The notes beneath the pieces are model-generated. The model worked only from the letters and a program-made list of their open reading frames with translations, searched no databases and was not told where the DNA came from. The translations under genes and the position numbers were made by a program. This document shows, in pieces, positions 1-5,289 of a DNA stretch of 5,289 nucleotides (its first letter is position 1; every line of letters starts with the position of its first letter). The stretch lies in the NCBI GenBank assembly GCA_030726195.1, contig JANREF010000182.1, positions 1 through 5,289 of the forward strand. Direction: 5' to 3'. This DNA is from Burkholderiaceae bacterium. Lineage in GTDB: Bacteria; Pseudomonadota; Gammaproteobacteria; Burkholderiales; Burkholderiaceae_C.

Positions 1-78
1 ACACCAAGCCACAGGCGCTGACACCCCCGGGGGCCTATCTCTAGCCGCACCCACCAGCGCGCCTACCACCCCTGTGCA

Positions 79-102
79 TCACACCAAGCGTCACACCAAA
101 CG
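79..102 (-). repeat. 12-bp tandem duplication spanning the alaS stop
   Basis: On the minus strand CGTTTGGTGTGA (102 to 91) is followed directly by CGCTTGGTGTGA (90 to 79), 11 of 12 identical. The first copy encodes the last three residues Arg-Leu-Val and the TGA stop; the second repeats Arg-Leu-Val-stop in the same frame. A 9-bp partial copy, ACACCAAGC on the plus strand, is at 1-9. Confidence 0.8.
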
Positions 103-2739
103 TTGTGCCACCCACGCTTGCACACTGGCCAAAGCGCCTGGCAGCGCCGCTGCGTTGGTGCCACCAGCCATGGCCATGTCAGGCTTACCACCTCCTTTGC
201 CACCCACTTGTTGCGCCACCATGTTCACCAACTCACCGGCCTTGACTTTGGCAATGCTGTCTGGCGTCACGCCTGCTGCGATTTGTACTTTGTCGCCGTC
301 AACCGCGCCCAGCACGATCACTGCCGTTTTGAGCTTGGACTTGAGCTTGTCCATGGTCTCGCGCAAAGCCTTGGCGTCTGCGCCATCGAGCACGGCCGCC
401 AGCACAGCCACACCGTTCACATCCACCGCTTGGGCCACCAGCTCATCGCCTTGCGCAGAAGCCAAGCGGCCCTTGATGGCGTTGAGCTCCTTTTCCAAAT
501 CGCGCATTTGCTCCAGCATCGCGCCCACGCGCGCGGGCACTTCTTGGGGCGTCACACGCAGGGTACCGGCAACACCACCCAGGGTGTCCTCCATGTGCTG
601 CACGTAGGCCAAGGCGTTCAGGCCAGTGACCGCCTCGACGCGGCGCACACCAGCGGCCACACCACCCTCTGCGGTGATCGTAAAAAATCCAATGTCGCCG
701 GTGGCATGCACGTGCGTGCCGCCACACAGCTCACGGCTGCTGCCGATGTCGAGCACGCGCACGGTTTCGCCGTACTTTTCACCAAACAACATGGTCGCGC
801 CCGTGGCTTGTGCAGACTCAATATCCATCACACGAGCTTGCGTGTTGGCGTTGGCCACAATTTCGGCGTTCACCAGTTGCTCGATGGCACGAATTTGTGC
901 GTCCGTCACAGGTGCGTTGTGCGTGAAGTCAAAGCGGGTTTTGTCGGCATCGACCAAACTGCCCTTTTGCTGCACATGCTCACCCAACACCGTGCGCAAG
1001 GCTTTGTGCATCAAGTGCGTGGCGGAATGGTTGCGTACAGTGGCGCTGCGGCGCTGGGCATCAACTTGCGCGCTGACCTTGTCGCCCACAGCCAGGGTGC
1101 CCGCGGCCAAGCTGCCATGGTGGCCAAACACATCGCCTTTGATTTTTTGCGTATCCGCCACTTCAAACTGCATGCCCGCAGCAGTGATCACACCGGCGTC
1201 ACCCACTTGACCGCCGCTTTCTGAATAAAACGGCGTAACGTCCAGCACCACCACCGCTTGTTGCCCGGACGCAACCGACTGTGTAGCCGTGCCGTCGACA
1301 TACAAGCCCAGCACCGTTGCGTCTTGTGCCAACTGCTCGTAGCCCACAAAGGTGTTGGCCGCGCCGGTGTACTCCAGCGCTTTGTCCATTTTGAACTTAC
1401 CGGCGGCGCGGGCTTGGTCTTTTTGGCGTGTCATCGCAGCGTCAAAGCCTGCGGCGTCAACCGCTACACCGCGCTCGCGGCAGACGTCTTGCGTCAAGTC
1501 CAGCGGGAAGCCATAGGTGTCATGCAACTTGAAGGCCACGTCGCCGGCCAAGGTGGCTGCGCCCGCAGGCAGTGCAGCATCCAAAATGTCCATGCCTGTA
1601 GCCAGCGTCTCATAGAACCGCTCCTCCTCCACCTTGAGCACGTCCATCACTTGCTGCGCTTTGTTGGCCAAATTGGGGTAAGCCTCGCCCATGAGTGCCA
1701 CCAAGTCGGGCACCAGCTTGTGGAAGAAGGGCTTCTTTTGGCCCAGCTTGTAGCCGTGGCGAATGGCACGGCGAATGATGCGGCGCTGCACATAGCCACG
1801 CCCTTCATTGCCTGGGATCACGCCATCGCTGACCAAGAAGGCCGTGGCGCGGATGTGGTCGGCAATGACTTTGAGCGACGGTGTGGCCAAGTCGGTGCAG
1901 CCTGTTTCGCGCGCTGCGGCCTTGATGAGCGCTTGGAATACATCGATCTCGTAATTGCTGTGCACGCCTTGCAAAATGGCGGCCAAGCGCTCCAAGCCCA
2001 TGCCCGTGTCCACACAAGGCGCTGGCAACGGTGACACAGAGCCGTCTTCGGCCATGTTGAACTGCATGAACACGTTGTTCCAAATTTCAATGAAACGGTC
2101 ACCGTCTTCATCGGGGCTGCCGGGAGGGCCACCAGGAATGTGCTCGCCGTGGTCGTAAAAAATTTCAGAGCAAGGGCCGCAGGGGCCGGTGTCGGCCATC
2201 ATCCAGAAGTTGTCGCTCTTGTAGCGCCCGCCCTTGTTGTCACCAATGCGAATGACGCGCTCTGGCGGCAAACCAATGACTTGCGTCCAAATGTCGTAAG
2301 CCTCGTCGTCTTCCTCGTACACGGTGGCGAGCAAGCGCTCCTTGGGCAGCTTGAACACCTCTGTGAGCAACTCCCAAGACCACAACAAGCTGTCGCGTTT
2401 GAAGTAGTCGCCAAAGCTCCAGTTGCCCAGCATTTCAAAAAAGGTGTGGTGGCGCGCGGTGTAGCCCACATTTTCCAAATCGTTGTGCTTGCCACCTGCG
2501 CGCAAGCACGCCTGTACCGATGTGGCGCGGTTGTAGCTGCGCTTGTCTGTGCCCAAAAACACATCTTTGAACTGCACCATGCCCGAGTTCACGAACATCA
2601 AGGTGGGGTCATTGCCGGGCACCAAAGAGCTAGACGCCACCACGGTGTGCGAGCGTTCGGCATAAAACGCCAAAAACGTCTTGCGGATATCGGCGACGGT
2701 GAAGCGGGTGGCGGGCGACTGGCTCATGGTGGTGCTCAT
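91..2739 (-). CDS. alaS: Alanyl-tRNA synthetase AlaS, complete
   Basis: Cytoplasmic class II aminoacyl-tRNA synthetase that charges tRNA-Ala with alanine using ATP and hydrolyses mischarged Ser- or Gly-tRNA-Ala. From ATG 2739 it has 882 residues, close to the roughly 876 of E. coli AlaS. Visible in order: catalytic core with [16 protein letters not shown] (about 34-49), motif 2 [12 protein letters not shown] (about 96-107), TGPCGPCSE (about 184-192) and motif 3 DTGMGLERL (about 244-252). The editing domain carries zinc ligands in HSATH (H571, H575) and CGGTH (C672, H676). The C-Ala domain has a glycine-rich [15 protein letters not shown] near 846-860. No key residue is missing. The start is uncertain: TTG 2748, ATG 2739 and ATG 2727 are all in frame and none has a strong Shine-Dalgarno. 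ATG 2727 (878 residues, [18 protein letters not shown]) fits family length equally well. The gene is divergent from gabD; the family assignment is certain. Confidence 0.98.
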   Translation of the reverse strand: MSTTMSQSPATRFTVADIRKTFLAFYAERSHTVVASSSLVPGNDPTLMFVNSGMVQFKDVFLGTDKRSYNRATSVQACLRAGGKHNDLENVGYTARHHTFFEMLGNWSFGDYFKRDSLLWSWELLTEVFKLPKERLLATVYEEDDEAYDIWTQVIGLPPERVIRIGDNKGGRYKSDNFWMMADTGPCGPCSEIFYDHGEHIPGGPPGSPDEDGDRFIEIWNNVFMQFNMAEDGSVSPLPAPCVDTGMGLERLAAILQGVHSNYEIDVFQALIKAAARETGCTDLATPSLKVIADHIRATAFLVSDGVIPGNEGRGYVQRRIIRRAIRHGYKLGQKKPFFHKLVPDLVALMGEAYPNLANKAQQVMDVLKVEEERFYETLATGMDILDAALPAGAATLAGDVAFKLHDTYGFPLDLTQDVCRERGVAVDAAGFDAAMTRQKDQARAAGKFKMDKALEYTGAANTFVGYEQLAQDATVLGLYVDGTATQSVASGQQAVVVLDVTPFYSESGGQVGDAGVITAAGMQFEVADTQKIKGDVFGHHGSLAAGTLAVGDKVSAQVDAQRRSATVRNHSATHLMHKALRTVLGEHVQQKGSLVDADKTRFDFTHNAPVTDAQIRAIEQLVNAEIVANANTQARVMDIESAQATGATMLFGEKYGETVRVLDIGSSRELCGGTHVHATGDIGFFTITAEGGVAAGVRRVEAVTGLNALAYVQHMEDTLGGVAGTLRVTPQEVPARVGAMLEQMRDLEKELNAIKGRLASAQGDELVAQAVDVNGVAVLAAVLDGADAKALRETMDKLKSKLKTAVIVLGAVDGDKVQIAAGVTPDSIAKVKAGELVNMVAQQVGGKGGGKPDMAMAGGTNAAALPGALASVQAWVAQRLV

Positions 2740-2777
2740 TGCTGACAATGGGTGAGATGGGTTGAAAACGACGACGC

Positions 2778-2792
2778 GGTAGCAGGTCTACC
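2778..2792. repeat. Short inverted repeat upstream of alaS
   Basis: GGTAG CAGGT CTACC is a perfect 5-bp inverted repeat with a 5-nt spacer. It lies in the alaS leader or promoter region and could be an operator or an RNA hairpin. A dyad this short is common by chance, so a function is inference only. Confidence 0.3.
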
Positions 2793-2938
2793 AAACCGTC
2801 TATTTTCACCTAAGTCGCGCATGGGTCTGCGCGGGGGCTGTTTGGGGGTGCAAGCGCCCTGTCTTGACGGTATGCTGTAGGCTAAAACACGCTTTCTCCT
2901 TCCAAGCACACTTCAAAACCGTTCATTCAGACCCGTCA

Positions 2939-2944
2939 AAGAAG
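2939..2944 (+). promoter_or_regulatory. Weak ribosome binding site of gabD
   Basis: AAGAAG, one mismatch from AAGGAG, sits 6 nt before ATG 2951. It is the main sequence reason for choosing this start over the upstream in-frame TTG at 2864. Confidence 0.5.
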
Positions 2945-2950
2945 CATCCC

Positions 2951-4426
2951 ATGGCCAACACATCTCCTCTATCCCTGCTCAAAGACCCGACCCTGCTCAA
3001 AACCCAAGCCTTGATCAATGGCCAATGGGTCGACGGCAACGGCACCTTTGCGGTGAGCGACCCGGCAACGGGCGAACACCTGGCCGATGTGGCCAACGTT
3101 GGGCCAGCGCACGCCGAGCAAGCCATACAGGCGGCCAACGCCGCCTGGGGCGCATGGCGTAAAACCACAGCCAAGGTGCGCAGCCAGATTCTGCGCAAGT
3201 GGTTTGACTTGTTGATGGCCAACCAGGCCGACTTAGCCCGCATCATGACCGCCGAGCAAGGCAAGCCATTGGCCGAGGCCAGCGGCGAAATTGCTTACGG
3301 CGCCAGCTTTGTCGAGTGGTTTGCCGAGGAGGCCAAACGCGTCAACGGCGAAACCCTGCCCACTTTCGATAACAACCGCCGTTTGCTGGTCATGCGCGAG
3401 CCCATTGGCGTGTGCGCAGCCATCACGCCGTGGAACTTCCCCCTGGCCATGATCACCCGCAAAGTGGCACCGGCCTTGGCCGCAGGCTGCCCAGTGGTCA
3501 TCAAGCCCGCTGAGCTCACACCACTGACCGCCTTGGCCGCTGCAGAACTGGCCATGCGTGCCGGCATTCCCGCGGGCGTGCTCAACATGCTGTGCGCCGA
3601 TGCCGACCAGTCCATCGCCATTGGCAAGGTCTTGTGTGCCAGCGACGTGGTGCGTCACATCAGCTTCACAGGCAGCACCGAGGTGGGCCGTATTTTGATG
3701 GCGCAGTCGGCGCCTACCGTGAAGAAAATGTCTTTGGAGTTGGGCGGCAACGCACCCTTCATCGTGTTTGACGACGCCGATATCGACAGCGCCGTGGAAG
3801 GTGCCTTTGCCAGCAAGTACCGCAACGCGGGTCAGACCTGCGTGTGCTCCAACCGCATTTATGTCCAGTCCAAGGTGTACGACGAGTTCACCACCAAATT
3901 CTCAGCCAAAGTCAAAACCACCAAAGTGGGCAACGGCTTTGAAGAAGGCGTGAGCCAAGGCCCGCTGATTGAAGAAGCTGCGCTAGAAAAAGTGCAACGC
4001 CACATGGACGATGCAGTCGCCAAAGGCGCGCGTGTCTTGGCCGGCGGCAAGCGATTGCCCGGTCAGTTTTTTGAAGCCACCGTGGTGGCAGACGCCACGG
4101 CCGACATGTTGTGCGCCAAAGAAGAGACCTTTGGCCCCTTCGCCCCCATCTTCAAGTTTGAGCACGAGCAAGAAGCCATTGATGCGGCCAACAACACCGA
4201 GTTTGGTTTGGCCAGCTACTTCTACAGCCGCGACATGGGCCGCATTTTCCGTGTGAGCGAAGCGCTGGAATATGGCATGGTGGGTATCAACGTGGGCATT
4301 TTGGCCACCGAACACGTACCCTTTGGCGGCATGAAGCAAAGCGGTTTAGGCCGTGAAGGCTCGCACCACGGCATGGACGACTACGTGGAAATCAAGTACT
4401 TGTGCATTGGCGACGTGTTGAAGTGA
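2951..4426 (+). CDS. gabD: Succinate-semialdehyde dehydrogenase, GabD type
   Basis: Aldehyde dehydrogenase superfamily enzyme expected to oxidise succinate semialdehyde to succinate with NAD(P)+, the last step of GABA degradation, in the cytoplasm. It has 491 residues, normal for bacterial GabD. Visible: Rossmann-side TPWNFP (N162) and VVIKPAE (K185), FTGSTEVGR (239-247), LELGG with general base E263, and GQTCVCSNR with nucleophile C297 and a second cysteine C299. The EEAKRVNGE stretch (126-134), the CVC active-site loop and the IKYLCIG C-terminus are typical of GabD rather than betaine-aldehyde or other dehydrogenases. ATG 2951 is preferred because AAGAAG lies 6 nt upstream and MANTSPLSLL begins like a normal GabD; the frame runs back to a TTG at 2864, but that adds 29 atypical residues. 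No gabT or transporter is adjacent, so glutarate semialdehyde (DavD, lysine catabolism) is an alternative substrate. Confidence 0.93.
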   Translation: MANTSPLSLLKDPTLLKTQALINGQWVDGNGTFAVSDPATGEHLADVANVGPAHAEQAIQAANAAWGAWRKTTAKVRSQILRKWFDLLMANQADLARIMTAEQGKPLAEASGEIAYGASFVEWFAEEAKRVNGETLPTFDNNRRLLVMREPIGVCAAITPWNFPLAMITRKVAPALAAGCPVVIKPAELTPLTALAAAELAMRAGIPAGVLNMLCADADQSIAIGKVLCASDVVRHISFTGSTEVGRILMAQSAPTVKKMSLELGGNAPFIVFDDADIDSAVEGAFASKYRNAGQTCVCSNRIYVQSKVYDEFTTKFSAKVKTTKVGNGFEEGVSQGPLIEEAALEKVQRHMDDAVAKGARVLAGGKRLPGQFFEATVVADATADMLCAKEETFGPFAPIFKFEHEQEAIDAANNTEFGLASYFYSRDMGRIFRVSEALEYGMVGINVGILATEHVPFGGMKQSGLGREGSHHGMDDYVEIKYLCIGDVLK

Positions 4427-4519
4427 CGCCCATGCCAGCGTCATCGCCAAGGCGGCGTAACCGCTGCTTCAGCGTTGATGCTGGGGCTGCGCCGTAACAC
4501 AAGCGCTCAAAGACGAATC

Positions 4520-4559
4520 AAAAGCCCCCAAGCCGCTGGCGGTTGGGGGCTTTTTGTTT
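4520..4559. terminator. Rho-independent terminator, probably bidirectional
   Basis: The left arm AAAAGCCCCCAA (4520-4531) pairs perfectly with TTGGGGGCTTTT (4543-4554). After one bulged G (4532), CCG pairs with CGG around a CTGG loop (4536-4539). On the plus strand the stem runs into TTTTT then GTTT (4551-4559), a classic end for gabD transcripts, 94 nt after its stop. Read on the minus strand, the A-run becomes a TTTT tail, so the same hairpin can end transcripts of the convergent rfaH-like gene, though with a shorter U-tract. Bidirectional use is inferred from symmetry and from the convergent gene order. Confidence 0.9.
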
Positions 4560-4579
4560 GGATGCAGCCCAGGTGTGGC

Positions 4580-4612
4580 TGCGTGTTGGTTGTGTATTGA
4601 CTGTGTGTTGGC
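4580..4612. repeat. Degenerate 11-bp GT-rich tandem repeat, three units
   Basis: Three adjacent units, TGCGTGTTGGT (4580), TGTGTATTGAC (4591) and TGTGTGTTGGC (4602), keep an exact 11-bp period with two to four mismatches between units. A weaker fourth unit, TGGAGCGTTGT, follows at 4613-4623. The array is noncoding, between the bidirectional terminator and the end of the rfaH-like gene. Its minus-strand RNA is C/A-rich and G-poor. Confidence 0.6.
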
Positions 4613-4670
4613 TGGAGCGTTGTTTGGGGGCTGTGACTTGCCCTCGCTGTTGCGCTCAGCGCATCTAACC

Positions 4671-5201
4671 TCAAGCCACTCTCAGCAAACGCGCCTGCGT
4701 GTGTACTTGCAGTTCACGCCCCATGATCTCTAGCAAAATCAGCACCCGGTCTTGTGCAGACGCTTTAACCATGGCCATCAAGCCCTTGAGTGGGCCGTCA
4801 GTCACTTGCACAGCCGTGCCGGCCACCAAGCCGTGCGCCACCACCTCATCTTGCCCAGAAATGCTGTGCGCCATGGCCATGCTGGAGAGCACCACGTCGT
4901 TGCACACGGTGGCAGGCTGGTTGCCAAAGCGCACCAACTGGCTAACACCCAGGGTCGAGCGCACCGGGGCGATCGACTGATCGGGCATGCCAGGCTGTAA
5001 AAACATGTAACGCGGGAACAAGGCCTCCCAGCGCTTGCGGGGGCGAATCAGCTCAGGCAGCGCCACCACATAGCCTTGGCGGCGCAGTTGCTCGCAGGCC
5101 TCGCGCTCGGCCTTGGGCTTGCTCTGCACCACATGCCAACGCAGTTCGGTCTCAGAGCCTTGGGGCTCAATGCCGTTTGTAACTGATTGCGTGTCAAGCA
5201 T
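4671..5201 (-). CDS. rfaH: RfaH-like specialised NusG paralogue
   Basis: Transcription elongation factor of the NusG/RfaH family, expected to bind RNA polymerase and suppress pausing and termination in selected long operons. It has 176 residues against 162 in E. coli RfaH; the difference is mainly about 20 hydrophilic residues before the NGN domain. The NGN domain (about 20-110) starts at RWHVVQSKPKAE and contains ALFPRYMFLQP (60-70) and RSTLGVSQLVRFGNQPATV (81-99). The VRFG..PA.V pattern matches RfaH rather than housekeeping NusG. A linker (about 111-123) leads to a KOW domain (about 124-175) with GTAVQVTDGPLKG. By alignment by eye, E59 and R152 match the E48-R138 interdomain salt bridge of E. 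coli RfaH, while the RfaH HTTT motif is replaced by SIAP. Start ATG 5201 follows GGAGG. It converges on gabD; a polysaccharide-type target operon is expected but not seen. Confidence 0.9.
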   Translation of the reverse strand: MLDTQSVTNGIEPQGSETELRWHVVQSKPKAEREACEQLRRQGYVVALPELIRPRKRWEALFPRYMFLQPGMPDQSIAPVRSTLGVSQLVRFGNQPATVCNDVVLSSMAMAHSISGQDEVVAHGLVAGTAVQVTDGPLKGLMAMVKASAQDRVLILLEIMGRELQVHTQARLLRVA

Positions 5202-5205
5202 GTGG

Positions 5206-5210
5206 CCTCC
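5206..5210 (-). promoter_or_regulatory. Ribosome binding site of the rfaH-like gene
   Basis: On the minus strand GGAGG lies 4 nt before ATG 5201. It is the clearest Shine-Dalgarno in the window, though the spacing is slightly short. It fixes the start and argues for efficient translation. Confidence 0.75.
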
Positions 5211-5238
5211 GATGCTTATGAGTACTTTAGGTATTATT

Positions 5239-5267
5239 ATTCTACCGGATCGTCGGTATCAGGTCCA
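5239..5267 (-). promoter_or_regulatory. Candidate sigma-70 promoter of the rfaH-like gene
   Basis: On the minus strand, -35 TGGACC (5262-5267, four of six consensus) and -10 TAGAAT (5239-5244, five of six) are separated by exactly 17 bp. This predicts a start near 5232 and a leader of about 30 nt before ATG 5201. The stretch 5214-5244 is markedly more AT-rich than the rest of the window. The caveat is that two minus-strand frames are open from the right edge and stop only at 5242-5244 and 5237-5239, so this could be the end of an upstream gene instead. Confidence 0.5.
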
Positions 5268-5274
5268 TGGACCT
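5261..5274. repeat. Perfect 14-bp palindrome over the rfaH -35 box
   Basis: AGGTCCATGGACCT equals its own reverse complement with no spacer. It contains the proposed -35 hexamer, the expected position for a dimeric repressor operator. A second dyad, TACCG-N6-CGGTA (5243-5258), sits in the promoter spacer. Operator function is inferred from position; about one such 14-bp palindrome per few windows of this size is expected by chance. Confidence 0.5.
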
Positions 5275-5289
5275 CAACACGCGCAGCAC

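Larger units (their letters stand above)
2740..2950. other. Divergent alaS-gabD intergenic region
   Basis: This spacer must hold the 5' control regions of both alaS and gabD. I find no sigma-70 promoter with good -35 and -10 boxes at proper spacing on either strand. The best plus-strand fragment is TTGACG at 2864-2869, but no -10 box lies 16-18 nt downstream. Two G5 runs (2833-2837 and 2844-2848) make the middle strongly purine-skewed. A short dyad, GGTAG-N5-CTACC, occupies 2778-2792, about 35-40 nt upstream of the alaS start. No small gene is supported here. Confidence 0.6.

Noticed and set aside
24..33. CCCCCGGGGG palindrome downstream of alaS as a terminator
   Set aside because: The self-complementary block leaves almost no loop and there is no T-tract on either side, so it is not a convincing intrinsic terminator.
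51..58. CCACCAGC (also at 161-168 and 435-442), the complement of E. coli Chi
   Set aside because: The octamer arises easily in G+C-rich coding sequence, and the E. coli Chi sequence is not established as active in this group.
103..1224. Long plus-strand open frame (373 codons) antisense to alaS, with others at 1258-2034 and 2140-2745
   Set aside because: These are shadows of the G+C-rich alaS codons. The translations are rich in His, Ala, Arg and Gln, resemble no family, and alaS on the other strand is certain.
2823..2848. G-quadruplex from the G runs at 2823-2825, 2833-2837 and 2844-2848
   Set aside because: Only three separate G-runs are present; the fourth needed for an intramolecular quadruplex is missing.
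2864..2869. TTGACG as a -35 box for gabD
   Set aside because: No -10-like hexamer occurs 16-18 nt downstream; the nearest, TAAAAC, is only 13 nt away.
2864..2950. N-terminal extension of the dehydrogenase from TTG 2864
   Set aside because: It adds 29 residues not expected in GabD, has a rare start codon and no Shine-Dalgarno; ATG 2951 has a better site and a normal family N-terminus.
3233..3658. Minus-strand open frame of 141 codons antisense to gabD
   Set aside because: It has a biased composition with no recognisable domain and overlaps a complete, well-supported gene.
4462..4474. CGCTG-CTT-CAGCG hairpin after gabD as a terminator
   Set aside because: The stem is only 5 bp with no T-tract, and a far stronger terminator follows at 4520.
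4432..4497. 21-codon open frame after gabD (MPASSPRRRNRCF...)
   Set aside because: It is very short, has no ribosome binding site, has arginine-rich low-complexity content and shows no family resemblance.
5237..5289. C-terminus of a minus-strand gene entering from the right edge (…VEVHGPDTDDPVE-stop, or …SMDLIPTIR-stop)
   Set aside because: Two frames are open for at most 16 codons and neither can be recognised; too little sequence to call a gene, though it remains an alternative to the promoter reading.

Overview
The window looks like chromosomal DNA from a betaproteobacterium, most likely Burkholderiales (Comamonadaceae-like). This rests on the G+C-rich coding sequence, the character of the alanyl-tRNA synthetase (for example its [17 protein letters not shown] stretch) and the presence of an RfaH-type NusG paralogue. 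The assignment comes from recognising protein families, not from a database search.

Layout, left to right. Positions 1-90 lie just downstream of alaS and hold no gene I can support. Positions 91-2739 (minus strand) encode a complete alanyl-tRNA synthetase, AlaS. Positions 2740-2950 separate two divergent genes and contain a small dyad but no clear consensus promoter. Positions 2951-4426 (plus strand) encode a complete NAD(P)-dependent semialdehyde dehydrogenase of the GabD type. Positions 4427-4670 separate two convergent genes; they hold a strong hairpin terminator that should work in both directions, followed by a degenerate 11-bp GT-rich tandem repeat. Positions 4671-5201 (minus strand) encode a complete RfaH-like specialised NusG paralogue. 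Positions 5202-5289 are its AT-rich upstream region, with a good Shine-Dalgarno sequence, a plausible sigma-70 promoter and a perfect 14-bp palindrome over the -35 element.

The three genes do not form an operon or a shared pathway: a translation housekeeping enzyme, a catabolic dehydrogenase and a transcription elongation factor. The rfaH-like gene is the most informative. Members of this family usually control long surface-polysaccharide, LPS or secretion operons, so such a locus may lie to the right of the window. I see no mobile element, CRISPR array, tRNA or rRNA, and no convincing new system. The points most worth a second look are the rfaH upstream region with its palindrome, the conserved interdomain Glu/Arg pair in RfaH, the bidirectional terminator with a rut-like flank, and a 12-bp in-frame duplication across the alaS stop codon.
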